A DNA stretch of 64,000 nucleotides from Streptomyces sp. NBC_01460 (GCF_036227405.1 NZ_CP109473.1:8602567-8666566), one strand, 5' to 3'; shown: positions 26,433-35,392, counted from the first letter of the stretch. Translations and numbers: made by a program. Notes: generated from the sequence alone by a model not told the origin.

Positions 26433-26921
26433 GTGATTCGCTTCTCTTTCGAGGTACCGAACGCTGAGTCGGCCTGGCGTGATACCTGGGACAGGGCTTT
26501 CCAGGTCAACCCGGAGGCCATCAGCGAGATAGACCTCTGCTACAAGTACTTCGGGGTAAATGTCGAACTTGTGGTTGACGAGGTTGAGGTCGTCTCCAGC
26601 GACGGGCATGTGACCCTCGTCGATCTAGCCCTGTCTCTTTGCCACGCATTGAGCCGTCTCTCGGCAGGAGAAGATACGGCGATCGGCTTCACGGAAGATG
26701 ATGAAGTAATGCGCTTGCGACGCGAGGCTGATCTAGTCGCAATCACGTCATCGAAGCATCAGTGGCAGGTCTTCGTGGAACAGGAAGAGCTCGTTGGTGC
26801 TTTCGTCGACTTCCTGCGAGAGGCACATGATCGTCTGACCGTGAATGTCCCCGGACTGGCCGATAACCCAGTAGTTCAGCGGTTCTCGCCGGAATGGCTG
26901 GACTCGACGCCAGGCGAATAG
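26433..26921 (+). CDS. Hypothetical protein
   Basis: GTG 26433 follows TGAGGAA by 5 bases. The 162-aa protein begins with a beta section (IRFSFEVPNAESAWRDTWDR, FGVNVELVVDEVEVVSSDGH) then helices (LALSLCHALSRLSAGEDTAI, LVGAFVDFLREAHDRLTVNV). No motifs for catalysis or membranes. Its G+C is visibly lower than its neighbours', suggesting separate acquisition. It is closed by a strong shared terminator at 26933. Confidence 0.6.
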   Translation: MIRFSFEVPNAESAWRDTWDRAFQVNPEAISEIDLCYKYFGVNVELVVDEVEVVSSDGHVTLVDLALSLCHALSRLSAGEDTAIGFTEDDEVMRLRREADLVAITSSKHQWQVFVEQEELVGAFVDFLREAHDRLTVNVPGLADNPVVQRFSPEWLDSTPGE

Positions 26922-26932
26922 AGGGTGAAATC

Positions 26933-26970
26933 ACAGGGGCCCCGCTGGAATGTTCCAGCGGGGCCCCTGT
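26933..26970. terminator. Bidirectional terminator, 18-bp perfect stem
   Basis: ACAGGGGCCCCGCTGGAA and its exact complement TTCCAGCGGGGCCCCTGT are separated by only TG. It sits between the end of the gene at 26921 and the end of the convergent integrase remnant. Confidence 0.85.
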
Positions 26971-26994
26971 GCCGTTTGACGGCAACGGTGACGG

Positions 26995-27300
26995 CAACGT
27001 CAGCGGACGACGGCTGCGGAGGGCGGCTCGTCGGTCGTGCCGAGGGTGTCGATGGCCTGGCGTTGGAGGCGGAGTCGGACGTGGGTGTAGACGCCGATGT
27101 GGGCGTGGCCGAGGAGTTCCTTGCTGACGACGAGGTCGACGCCTTGCTCCAGGAGCAGGGTCGCGGTCGAGTGCCGGAGATCGTGGAAGCGGATCGTCCG
27201 GAGTTCCGCGCAGTGGAGGAGGCGCCGAAAGCGGCGGGTGAGGTTGGTGGGGTCGAGCGGCCTGCCCTTCGAGGTGGTGAAGAAGGGAGCAGCCGTTTCA
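26995..27300 (-). pseudogene. Tyrosine recombinase, C-terminal catalytic fragment
   Basis: Leftward: FFTTSKGRPLDPTNLTRRFR, LRTIRFHDLRHSTATLLLEQ, GVDLVVSKELLGHAHIGVYT, HVRLRLQRQAIDTLG. The H-x-x-R box (H-D-L-R-H) and the L-G-H box are visible. The stretch before the catalytic Tyr is short by ~4 residues (HIGVYTHVR instead of HIGVTxxxYxHVR). The upstream part is missing. It is a dead integrase next to the Tap-like operon. Confidence 0.7.
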
Positions 27301-27350
27301 ACGCCGCCACCCCGACGAGCATCCGCTGCGGCTCCTCGCGGTCTGTCCAG

Positions 27351-27380
27351 CGACCCGGCCCGACCCGGCCCGACCCGGCC
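27351..27380 (+). repeat. Short tandem repeat
   Basis: Three (the last imperfect) consecutive copies of CGACCCGGCC lie in the gap between the integrase fragment and the HTH gene. No function is assigned. Confidence 0.6.
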
Positions 27381-27559
27381 TGGCCCGGGCGGAGTGGCTG
27401 CGGCTAGGAGTCGGGTTGTTCGGTCTGCGGGGCTATGGAGCTCGCGGTCGACTCCTCACATCGAACAGGTAAGCTCAGTTATCTGATCAGACTTGCATGG
27501 GTGGTGGGTGTGCCGATAGCGTCCAAGCGCGGCAACGCCCAGATCCGAGGAGGCAGGCC

Positions 27560-28162
27560 ATGCTGCTGACCACCGGCCAGGCCGCTGAGGAACTGGGCTG
27601 TGCGATCACCACTTACCGGCGTCTCATCAGGGCAGGCGTACTGCCCGAACTTTCCCGGCGTGGTGTTCGCGTGATGACGCCGCTTTGGGTCGTCCAGGCA
27701 CTGCAGAAACGCGCCCCTGCACTCGTGGACCGCCTGGACGCCGGCCTGCTCGGGGTCCTGCGTGTCGACGCAGCACGCCAGGTCCACGACAACGACCGAA
27801 ACTGGGCCGGCTACGCGGCAGGTCTTGGCCCCGATGACCTGCTCAAGGGCTTGAGGGGCTGGTGGCGCTGTGACGCCGCGAGCGTGGCAGCCGGGGGGGT
27901 GCTGCCGGTGACAGTGTCGGGCTACGTGGTGGCCGTCCTTACCGGCCTGGACAGGTGGGAGAAAGACGACGGGGGACGGCACGCCTTTCCGGACGCAGTC
28001 CTGGCCGGACACATCACCGACCTGGCCACCCCTGTAAAGCGCCTGACCGCACCGCAGCAAAATGACCGGGACATTGCGGATCTCCTTCTGGGGGGCCGCT
28101 TGCCCTCGCAGTCGAGCGGCGCGATCGCGTACGTCTCCACTCGTAGCAGTTCCGCCAACTGA
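27560..28162 (+). CDS. Helix-turn-helix protein heading the Tap-like operon
   Basis: ATG 27560 is preceded by GGAGG. The 200-aa protein has an N-terminal excisionase/MerR-like HTH (MLLTTGQAAEELGCAITTYR, RLIRAGVLPELSRRGVRVMT) and a helical C-terminal part (HDNDRNWAGYAAGLGPDDLL, VKRLTAPQQNDRDIADLLLG). It ends 22 bp before the Tap-like gene on the same strand. It could regulate the operon or bind replicon-end DNA; the sequence only supports DNA binding. Confidence 0.6.
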   Translation: MLLTTGQAAEELGCAITTYRRLIRAGVLPELSRRGVRVMTPLWVVQALQKRAPALVDRLDAGLLGVLRVDAARQVHDNDRNWAGYAAGLGPDDLLKGLRGWWRCDAASVAAGGVLPVTVSGYVVAVLTGLDRWEKDDGGRHAFPDAVLAGHITDLATPVKRLTAPQQNDRDIADLLLGGRLPSQSSGAIAYVSTRSSSAN

Positions 28163-28184
28163 CCTGCAGGCACAAGGGATCGTG

Positions 28185-30347
28185 ATGGACGCAAAGACCT
28201 ACACCGCACAGCTGGCCGAGCTGCGTGCCCTGCGCGACGACATCAAGAAGACCCAGGCCACCCTCGCCAAACTCGAGACCGACCGTGCCCGGCAGATCAC
28301 CGCGCTGGCCGGATACGAGAAGGCGAAGGCGGAGCGCATCGCGCCCGCGGCCGGACTCAGCCTCGCTGACGTCGTGGCGATCGCCCCGATCCTTGCCCCC
28401 GACCAGCTCACCAACGCTGCACCAACAGCCCAGACCGCCGCAGCTGTCTCACCGCCAGTGCCCGCCAGGGAGACAGCACCGCCCAGCGGGACCGGACACG
28501 GACAGACCCCGCCCCAGGCGGGCACGGCCGCCCCGGCCATGACCCGCCCCAGCCCCGAACCGGCAGCGGAATCCGAACAGCCCGCAGCCCCTTCAGCGCC
28601 GCCTTCTGAGCCGGCCCCTGGCGCAGCCGCTCCTCTCGCGGCCCATGGGGCGCAGCGCACCCTGCCCGGCATCCCGGAAGGCCCTGACGGGGACCGCTGG
28701 TTCGCCCACACGGCGAACCTGGCCTCCACGCACCCGAACTTCACCCAGCAGGCCCGCAGCACCGTCTTCTTCGACACCGAGGCCGGTGTGCTGGTCCACC
28801 GCGACCAGACGTTCCGCCTCGACCTGCCGACCGCCAGCGCCGCAGAAATCCTGAACGCCGTCTTCCACGCCCTGCCGGACGGCGTCGAGCGGATCTACAT
28901 CACCGCGGGCGCCCCCTGGCACCGCCAGGCCGACCAGTATTCCTTCCTCAAGGACGCCGTCGGAGCCTGGCTGAACGCCCCCACACCCGGCTGGCGCACG
29001 GACACCGGCCGCGGCAAGGACCGCATGGCCGGCCACTTCGTCCACCCCCGCAACCCTGTGGGCCGCTACCAGCGCGAACACGGCGAACAGCATGTCGAGA
29101 TCCGATCGGCGGGGGAGTGGTTCGACACCGAGGGCACCGAGCCCGCCGTCATCCGCGACGCGTTCGTCCTGCTGTGGAAAGCCCTGCGCCGCCACTGGCC
29201 CGACGCCGTCCTGATGGGCTCACCGTCCCAGACAGGCCGGGACCTGTGGACCCGGACCATCCCCACCAAGGGCCAGTACACCGACGGCTACCCCGTCCTG
29301 TCCGAAGAGCTGCGCGGCCTCTTCCACGCGACCGCCGGACAGGGACGCACCGAACTCATCACCCCGCCCCGTGTCCCTGAGCAGCTCCCGGCCCTGGTCG
29401 AGTACGACCGGACCTTCGCCTACGCCAAGCACACCTGGAAAGCCGGCATCGGCACCCCCCGCCGTGTCACCGCCGCCAGGTTCGCCGCCTGGTCGGAAAA
29501 GGAACAGGCCAAAGCGCTGTTCGCCTGCGGGCACTGGCACGTCCGCGTCACCGTCCCCCAGACCTGGGACCACGTCGGCATTCTCCCCGCACCCGCCCCC
29601 GGCGACCGGGCCTGGCACTACCCCGCCACCCCCGGCACCACGTTCACAACCTGGGCGGGCGGGCCCGAAATCCACACCGCTCTGTCCAACCCACGCAGCC
29701 CGTGGAAGGTCGAAATTCTCGACGGCATCCTCTTCGACGACGGCAAGCCCCTGGACGACTGGTCCAAGAAGCTCAAAGAAGCCTGGTCCTCCCTCACCGC
29801 CCAGGCCGACCTCAACGGCGATCCCGCCCAGCGCACCGCCGCACACCTCGCAGCCCGGGCGGTGCGCGCCATCCTCCTCTACGGCATCGGCGCCTTCGCC
29901 CAACGCCCCCGCACCGTCACCGGCACCACCCCCCGCACCGCAGAACGTGACGTCCCCACCGATGCCGAGATCATCGGCTTCGACGACCAGACCATCACCT
30001 GGCAACGCCCCACCGGCTTCACCCGCGACCCCAACGCCCACCCTGAATGGGCCGCCCACATCTGGTCCTCCGCCCGAGCCGCCCTGCTCTCCCAGCGCCA
30101 CCGCGACGACAACACCTACGCAGGAGCCCTCCACGCCCCGCCCGGCAGCGTCGTCGCCTTCCGCACCGACGCCGTCTACCTCACCCAGCCCCAGGCCTGG
30201 CCCTACCACGGCCAGCCCGGCGACTACCTGAACAAGGGCCACCTCACCGGCCACCTCACCGCCCCCACCACCGAAGACGAACTCCTGACCCTGCGCGACA
30301 AGGGCCGCACCACACCGCAGACCGCGAGTAACAACGAGGGCTCCTGA
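28185..30347 (+). CDS. Telomere-associated (Tap-like) protein with family-B polymerase-like motifs
   Basis: The 720-aa protein has an N-terminal coiled coil (residues ~5-50), an Ala/Pro linker (~80-165) and a large C-terminal domain. Three motifs line up with protein-primed family-B polymerases: motif A at LVEYDRTFAYAK (D408), motif B at RAILLYGIGAFA (Y566-G567), motif C at VVAFRTDAVYLTQ (T661-D662). The first Asp of the usual D-T-D is Arg660, but the two catalytic Asps are kept. From memory, streptomycete Tap has comparable elements (G-I-D-V-N-M-A-F-A-A and I-L-S-D-C-V-V-Y). Tap recruits terminal protein to 3' overhangs. The stop overlaps the next start (TGATG), giving the tap-tpg gene order. 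A polymerase or telomere role is inference. Confidence 0.6.
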   Translation: MDAKTYTAQLAELRALRDDIKKTQATLAKLETDRARQITALAGYEKAKAERIAPAAGLSLADVVAIAPILAPDQLTNAAPTAQTAAAVSPPVPARETAPPSGTGHGQTPPQAGTAAPAMTRPSPEPAAESEQPAAPSAPPSEPAPGAAAPLAAHGAQRTLPGIPEGPDGDRWFAHTANLASTHPNFTQQARSTVFFDTEAGVLVHRDQTFRLDLPTASAAEILNAVFHALPDGVERIYITAGAPWHRQADQYSFLKDAVGAWLNAPTPGWRTDTGRGKDRMAGHFVHPRNPVGRYQREHGEQHVEIRSAGEWFDTEGTEPAVIRDAFVLLWKALRRHWPDAVLMGSPSQTGRDLWTRTIPTKGQYTDGYPVLSEELRGLFHATAGQGRTELITPPRVPEQLPALVEYDRTFAYAKHTWKAGIGTPRRVTAARFAAWSEKEQAKALFACGHWHVRVTVPQTWDHVGILPAPAPGDRAWHYPATPGTTFTTWAGGPEIHTALSNPRSPWKVEILDGILFDDGKPLDDWSKKLKEAWSSLTAQADLNGDPAQRTAAHLAARAVRAILLYGIGAFAQRPRTVTGTTPRTAERDVPTDAEIIGFDDQTITWQRPTGFTRDPNAHPEWAAHIWSSARAALLSQRHRDDNTYAGALHAPPGSVVAFRTDAVYLTQPQAWPYHGQPGDYLNKGHLTGHLTAPTTEDELLTLRDKGRTTPQTASNNEGS

Positions 30348-31060
30348 TGCCGCCCCGCCGCCGACGCGCCCCCGCACCACAACTCAACGACGCAGCCCAG
30401 CTCGCCGACCAGCTCCAGGCAGCCGGCTATACCAAACGCGACATCGCCCACATCATCAACCGCGACCCCTCCCTCGTCTCCCAGTTCTACACAAAGAACA
30501 AAGGCGCAGCCTTCGTCCCCGCCCTCACCCAGGTCCTCGCCGCTGTCCAGAGCGCAGGTATCACCGACACCGCCGAACTCGCGGCCATCGCCGCCGGGCA
30601 CATCACCCGGCGCACCACTGCCGCCGGCACCAAAGCCCGCGTCCGCACCAAAGCACTCCTGATCACGCCCACCGGCACCGGCACCGGCCGCGCCGGAGCA
30701 CAGGCCATCGCCTCCGGATCCGCACGACTGCGCCCCCTGATCGCCGAAGCCGCCCGTCAGGGCCTGCGCCTGGCCTTCACTGTGCGCCTTGCCAGGAGCG
30801 GCTACGTCCACGCCTCCGGAAGCCGCACCGACTCGCCCGGTATCCGCCGCGACGTCATCCAGCGCACCGACCACACCGAAGAGCGCTCCTACGGATCCGC
30901 TGCCACCGGCGGGTTCGATGCTGCGGACTTCGCCCGCCGAGTCGACCAGAGCGCCGGAGACGTCACCGCAGCCATCCACCAATGGCTCCTCGACACTGGC
31001 CGTGTCCACCCTGGCGCACACATCACCCACTTGGAGATCCGCACCTGGCGCCCCCGCTGA
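30347..31060 (+). CDS. Candidate terminal protein (Tpg-position HTH protein)
   Basis: The 237-aa protein is coupled to the Tap-like gene by a 1-nt overlap. The N-terminus is basic (PPRRRRAPAP), then a HTH (LADQLQAAGYTKRDIAHIIN, RDPSLVSQFYTKNKG). A basic middle is followed by a beta-rich C-terminal region (LRLAFTVRLARSGYVHASGS, PGAHITHLEIRTWRP). Tpg proteins have the same plan: N-terminal HTH and a C-terminal domain ending in a strand near EVRF. Direct sequence similarity to Tpg is not evident to me, so the call rests on position, size, HTH and partner. The Ser/Thr/Tyr that would bear the DNA cannot be named. Confidence 0.5.
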   Translation: MPPRRRRAPAPQLNDAAQLADQLQAAGYTKRDIAHIINRDPSLVSQFYTKNKGAAFVPALTQVLAAVQSAGITDTAELAAIAAGHITRRTTAAGTKARVRTKALLITPTGTGTGRAGAQAIASGSARLRPLIAEAARQGLRLAFTVRLARSGYVHASGSRTDSPGIRRDVIQRTDHTEERSYGSAATGGFDAADFARRVDQSAGDVTAAIHQWLLDTGRVHPGAHITHLEIRTWRPR

Positions 31061-31106
31061 GCCGATCCCAGTTGCCTGTGCCCCGACCTGCTGCCTCACC
31101 AGAGCT

Positions 31107-31980
31107 CCTAAAGGTTGTTGCAGAAGGGTGGGTGTGGGCGGGCCGGGATGGCGTTTGACCTGCTGGTTCAGCCTGTCATGGCGAGGTTGTGCATCGTGGC
31201 GACGGCTTGTACGGCGTGGTGGAGTCCGTCTCCTTTCTGGCGGCAGTCGCGGAGGATTTTCCAGTTCTTCATGCGGGCGAAGGTGTGCTCGACGCGGGCG
31301 CGGACGCGCCGGTGTTCGGCGTTGTCCTCCTCCTGGCCGCGCAGAAGTGGGCGTCCGGCTCTTCTGCGGTGCGGGACGATCAAGCCGGTTGCCAGGTAGG
31401 CGCCGTCTGCGATGACCGTTGTCCCGGCCGCGACGGCGGGCAGGTCCGTTTCTCGCCAGGCGTGGGCATCGGCCGTGTTCCCGGGGACGGGCGGCCTGAG
31501 GCGATCACCAGGCGGCTATCCGCATCGATGATGACCTGCACGTTCGCCGAGAACCGATAGTTACGGGAGGACGCGGCGACCTTGCGGTCGCGGACCGGGA
31601 CGAGGGTTCCGTCCACGATCCACAACCGTTCGACATCCGCGACGGGCCGGCGCCGGCTCCAGCGCAAGAAGCGGCCGCAGACGATGGATGACCCGGCAGA
31701 CGGTGGCCGGGGAGATCCCGAAGAGCGGGGCGAGCTGGCGCATCGTGAGGTTGGTCCGGTAGTAGACGGCCACCAGGAGGACCCGGTCCGCCAGAGGCAG
31801 GCACCACAGGCGCCCTCCACCGGGACCATTTCCGCCCCGCTCCCGTACTACCTTCACCAACTTCTCGAACCGGCCCATCCGCAAGCCAGTGAACGTCTCC
31901 ACCCACAACGACTCAGCCCGCAACACCCCACCCATACAAGAGGAATGCCCTATCCCAGACCTTCTGCAACAACCTTTAGG
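31107..31980 (-). mobile_element. IS element with 21-bp terminal inverted repeats
   Basis: CCTAAAGGTTGTTGCAGAAG (31107 on) is repeated inverted as CTTCTGCAACAACCTTTAGG ending at 31980. The 874-bp element encodes a leftward DDE transposase (see 31168-31935) that is broken by frameshifts. Its right end directly abuts an IS5-type copy. Confidence 0.85.
31168..31935 (-). pseudogene. DDE transposase in at least three frames
   Basis: In order: SLWVETFTGLRMGRFEKLVK and LADRVLLVAVYYRTNLTMRQ LAPLFGISPATVCRVIH (N-terminal HTH domain), then in another frame VERLWIVDGTLVPVRDRKVA (first Asp) with YRFSANVQVIIDADSRLVIA, then in a third frame RRRAGRPLLRGQEEDNAEHR, RVRARVEHTFARMKNWKILR (Glu). Together this is a complete Tnp_4-type IS5-superfamily transposase, but two or more indels separate the parts. 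Confidence 0.75.
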
Positions 31981-32024
31981 CCGTGTATCGAAAGTGGATC
32001 TTGAGTGACGGATGATCTCTGAGC

Positions 32025-32640
32025 ATGGGGCGGGGAAATCTCACGGACGAGCAAGTGGGCAGTGCTGGAGCCGTTGTTGCCGAAGGGCACGAGAGCGGGG
32101 CGGCCACCTGTTTGGTCTCGGCGGCAGCTGATCGACGGCATAAGGTTCCGGGTTCGGACGGGTGTTCCGTGGCGGGACGTACCCACCGAGTACGGGCCAT
32201 GGGGTCGGGTTTACGACCTGTTCCGCCGGTGGCAGCGGGACGGCAGTTGGCACCGGATCTTCACCCAGCCTCAGTCCCAGGCCGACCTGAAAGGTGCGAT
32301 TACCTGGGACCTGAGCGTTGACTCCACGGTATGTCGCGCCCATCAGCATGCGGCTGGGGCCCGGAAGCTGGGCGATCTGCAGAAGGAGCCGCCGGGCGGT
32401 GTCTTCACCGAGCCTCGTGATCACGGACTTGGACGTTCGCGCGGCGGATTCACTACCAAGCTGCACTTGGCCGTCGAGCAGGGCCAGAAACTGATGTCGA
32501 TCGTGGTCACAGCCGGGCAGCGTGGAGACTCTCCGCACTTCAAGCTCGCCCACGTCCTGGACGAGGTCCTCGCCGGGGCGTTTACCCTGCGTGGTCTGAC
32601 CGACGTTTCGCTTGAGAGGCCGCCGCCGCACCAGCGGGCA
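32025..32640 (+). pseudogene. IS5-family transposase, frameshifted and 3'-truncated
   Basis: MGRGNLTDEQ starts at 32025. One extra A after GAGCA shifts the frame; the protein continues as VLEPLLPKGTRAGRPPVWSR, VPWRDVPTEYGPWGRVYDLF, LSVDSTVCRAHQHAAGARKL and [20 protein letters not shown]. It stops matching the family after SPHFKLAHVLDEV, so the last catalytic Glu region is lost. It is similar to the leftward copy at 34545-35392. Confidence 0.75.
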
Positions 32641-32762
32641 GCCCGCTGGTGCCGTGCTCTCGCGAACGTCACGGGAGCACGGGGCGTGGGTGGCGGGCCC
32701 GCCCGGCGGGGCCAGGGGCAGGACGAGGACGGGAGGCGGGGCCGCGGAGAGCGTTCAGCAGA

Positions 32763-33285
32763 GTGAAGAGCAGCAAGTAGATCATGGACATTGTGGAGGC
32801 GTACGACCTCACCGGCAGCTATCGGGCGGCAGCCGAGCTGGCTGGCTGCGACCACCAAACCGTGGCCCGCTATGTGCAGCCGTGTGAGCAAGGTGAGCGT
32901 CCTGTCGGGCGAACCCGTAGGGCCCGCCCGATCGGCCCCTATCTTGAGAAGATCGAGGAACTGGTGGCTGTGGCTCGTGGCCGGATCCGTGCGGGCATCG
33001 TGCACCGACGGATCACGGCGATGGGGTTTGCCGGGGTCGAGCGCACCACACGCCGCACCGTCGCCGAGGTCAAGTCCCGGTGGCGCACGGAGCACCACCG
33101 GGTCTACAGGCCCTGGCTCCCAGAGCCGGCGCTCTGGCTGCAGTTCGACTGGGGCGAGGGTCCACGTCTCAACGGGCGCCGCACATCTCTGTGGTGCGCG
33201 TGGCTGTCCTGGTCTCGGTTCCGGGTCGTGATCCCCGTCTTCGACAAGACGCTGCCCACCATCGCGGCTTGCCTGCAAAGCCGTT
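32763..33285 (+). pseudogene. IS21-family istA, nonsense near start and 3'-truncated
   Basis: GTG 32763 reads VKSSK, TAG, IMDIVEAYDLTGSYRAAAEL, AGCDHQTVARYVQPCEQGER, then VYRPWLPEPALWLQFDWGEG (first catalytic Asp in Q-F-D-W-G) and LSWSRFRVVIPVFDKTLPTI. The expected Glu in place of TAG shows a nonsense mutation. The family match ends at AACLQ, before the second Asp. The sequence there switches to the repeat that flanks the GNAT gene. Confidence 0.7.
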
Positions 33286-33370
33286 GCCATACCGATCATG
33301 GAGTCTGTCGATCGAACGGGAGTCTCGATCGGGTGATCGCGGGCTCTGCCCGGCATGAGAGCAGGGCCTG
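33281..33370. repeat. Direct repeat flanking the GNAT gene, left copy
   Basis: The segment with CTGTCGATCGAACGGGAGTC, TCGATCGGGTGATCGCGG and GAGAGCAGGGCCT matches 33938-34028 (CTGTCGATCGTCCGGGAGTC, TTGATCGGGTGACTGCGG, GAAAGCAGGGCCT) along its length in the same orientation. Confidence 0.65.
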
Positions 33371-33429
33371 GCGGTATACGGGGAAAATCCAGGGGAGGGG
33401 ACGGCCGCGCGCTGCTACGGTCGGGCGCC

Positions 33430-33933
33430 ATGAGCTGGCTTCCCGATGACTTCGTCCACCCCGTCCTGGTACCGCTGCCGGGCGGTGGCCATCACCTGCG
33501 GCCGATCCGGGAGGCGGACACCCCGCTCGACTATCCGGCTGTGATGGGTTCACGCGAGCGGCTGTGGACCATCTTCGGCCCGGCCTGGGGCTGGCCCGCG
33601 GCCACCATGACCTACGAGGCCGACCAGGCCGACCTGTTGCGGCACGAGAAGGAGATCGCCGCACACCAGTCCTTCAACTACGCGCTGTTCGACGCGGCGG
33701 AGACAGCTCTGCTCGGCTGTGTCTACATCGACCCACCGGAGAGGGCCGGCGCGGACGGCGAGATCTCCTGGTGGGTGGTGGATGATCTGGTGGGCAGCAA
33801 GGTCGAGCAGGCCCTCGACGCGCTGGTGCCGCAGTGGATCGCCGCCGACTGGCCGTTCGAGCAGCCTCGCTTCCTCGGCCGCGAGATCTCCTGGTCGGAC
33901 TGGCTTGCCCTGCCGGAGCATCCCGACACGTAA
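33430..33933 (+). CDS. GNAT-family N-acetyltransferase-like protein
   Basis: ATG 33430 gives 167 aa: LVPLPGGGHHLRPIREADTP (first GNAT strand), YALFDAAETALLGCVYIDPP (central strands), GEISWWVVDDLVGSKVEQAL (the Q/R-x-x-G-x-G/A region is altered), DALVPQWIAADWPFEQPRFL. It resembles the short GNAT proteins of streptomycetes. Weak acetyl-CoA-loop conservation makes activity uncertain. The gene sits exactly between two diverged direct repeats. Confidence 0.65.
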   Translation: MSWLPDDFVHPVLVPLPGGGHHLRPIREADTPLDYPAVMGSRERLWTIFGPAWGWPAATMTYEADQADLLRHEKEIAAHQSFNYALFDAAETALLGCVYIDPPERAGADGEISWWVVDDLVGSKVEQALDALVPQWIAADWPFEQPRFLGREISWSDWLALPEHPDT

Positions 33934-33937
33934 GTGT

Positions 33938-34028
33938 CTGTTGCCCGTACCGATCTCGAAGGCTGTCGATCGTCCGGGAGTCTTGATCGGGTGACTGCGG
34001 CGGCTTACGCGCGTGAAAGCAGGGCCTC
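33938..34028. repeat. Direct repeat flanking the GNAT gene, right copy
   Basis: It matches 33281-33370 in the same orientation. Together the pair frames a ~660-bp unit carrying the GNAT gene, suggesting duplication of an element end or insertion by homologous recombination. Confidence 0.65.
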
Positions 34029-34067
34029 CTGGGCCCTGTTGCGAAAGTGAGTGCTGAGGTGCGCTAG

Positions 34068-34505
34068 CTACGGAGTTGGGGGAGTTGCCGGTTGTGCCCC
34101 TGCTGCCCGAAGGATCTCGGCAGTGTCAGGGTGAGGGCCGCTGTTCGCCCAGTCCAGCGGGGACTTGCCTGTGCCGTGGTCTTCGCGAAGGTTGGGATCG
34201 GCGCCATGCGTCAGCAACTGCCGGACCGTTTCGGTGTGCCCCCAGCAGGCGGCTGCGCAGAGCGGTGTGCCCTCAGAGCCGAGGCCGCTGCTTTCGGTGT
34301 CGGGAGAAGCCCCGGCTTCGATGAGCAAACGAGCTATCTCGGCTTCGCCCTGCACTGAAGCCAGGTACAGCGGAGTGGTGCCGTCACTGTTCCGTCTCTC
34401 TGGACGTGCTCCACTGCGCAGCAGGGCCTTCGTGCGCATGGCGTCACCTGCCAGGACTGCTTCGAAGAGGTGGCGGGAGAGCTTCTTCTGCCGGCGCTGC
34501 TTCAT
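34068..34505 (-). CDS. Ankyrin-repeat protein
   Basis: The 145-aa protein has about four ankyrin repeats: HLFEAVLAGDAMRTKALLRS, DGTTPLYLASVQGEAEIARL, EGTPLCAAACWGHTETVRQL and GKSPLDWANSGPHPDTAEIL, each with the usual G-x-T/S-P-L and hydrophobic helix positions. There is no signal peptide. Such proteins mediate protein-protein contacts; the partner is unknown. It lies between two IS remnants. Confidence 0.8.
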   Translation of the reverse strand: MKQRRQKKLSRHLFEAVLAGDAMRTKALLRSGARPERRNSDGTTPLYLASVQGEAEIARLLIEAGASPDTESSGLGSEGTPLCAAACWGHTETVRQLLTHGADPNLREDHGTGKSPLDWANSGPHPDTAEILRAAGAQPATPPTP

Positions 34506-34544
34506 AGCCGGTGAGGCTAGCGATTACGAGTACGCCGGAGCCAT

Positions 34545-35392
34545 TCATATCCATTTGTTGATCGCCGCGACCAGCACAGTGGCTTCGTAGCGGACGGCGG
34601 GTTTGTTGTATCTCGTGGCCACGGCTCGGTGTCGCTTGAGGCGATTGATCCCGCACTCGACCGCGTGGCGCTCGCGGTAGTCGGCCGGATCGAAATGCGG
34701 CGGCCGGCCGCCACGGGAGCCGAGCTTCTGGCGGCTGCGTGCCTGGTCTGCCTTGTCGGGGATGGTGCAGCGGATCCCGCGTCGGCGCAGGGAGGCGCGG
34801 TTTTTGCGGGAGGCGTACGCCCTGTCGGCCCGCACGTGATCGGGGCGGTCGCGTGGCCGGCCCGGCCCGATGCGAGGCACGCGAACCTTCTCCAGCACGG
34901 GTTCGAACTGCGGTGAGTCCCCGCGCTGCCCGGCGGTCACCACGATCGACATGGGCTTCTGGCCTTGCTCGACGGCCAGGTGCAGCTTGGTGGTGAACCC
35001 GCCGCGCGAGCGTCCCAACCCGTGATCATTGGCTCGGTGAACACACCGCCCGGTGGTTCCTTCTGCAGATCACCCTGCTTGCGGGCCCCGGCCGCATGCT
35101 GATGAGCGCGGCACACTGTGGAGTCGACGCTCAGTTCCCACGTGATCGCGCTTTTCGCGTCGGCCAGGGACTGGAGCCGGGTGAGGATCCGGTGCCACGT
35201 GCCGTCCCGCTGCCACCGGCGGAACAGGTCGTAGACCCGGTTCCACGGTCCGTATCCGACCGGGATGTATCGCCACGGCACTCCGGTTCGGACCCGGAAC
35301 CGTATGCCGTCGATCAGTTGCCGTCGAGGCCAGATCGGTGGCCGCCCCGCCCTGGCACCCTTCGGCAACAGTGTTTCCAGCACCGCCTGCAA
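34545..35392 (-). mobile_element. IS5-family copy with frameshifted transposase, 5' end lost
   Basis: The first part (35392 to ~34990) reads VLETLLPKGARAGRPPIWPR, VPWRYIPVGYGPWNRVYDLF, LSVDSTVCRAHQHAAGARKQ. The second (35018 to 34545) reads [60 protein letters not shown]. One base is missing after CACCGAGCC compared with the 32025 copy. Some IS5 relatives use programmed frameshifting, so this might be natural. The transposase N-terminus (MGRGxLTDEQW) is replaced by DUF1524-related DNA. Confidence 0.75.

Noticed and set aside
29220..30380. 386-aa minus-strand frame opposite the Tap-like gene
   Set aside because: Gly/Val-rich low-complexity mirror of a well-supported plus-strand gene.
34937..35018. 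Frameshift in the IS5 copy as proof of inactivation
   Set aside because: Related IS5 elements can use programmed frameshifting at a similar place, so inactivity is not certain from this alone.
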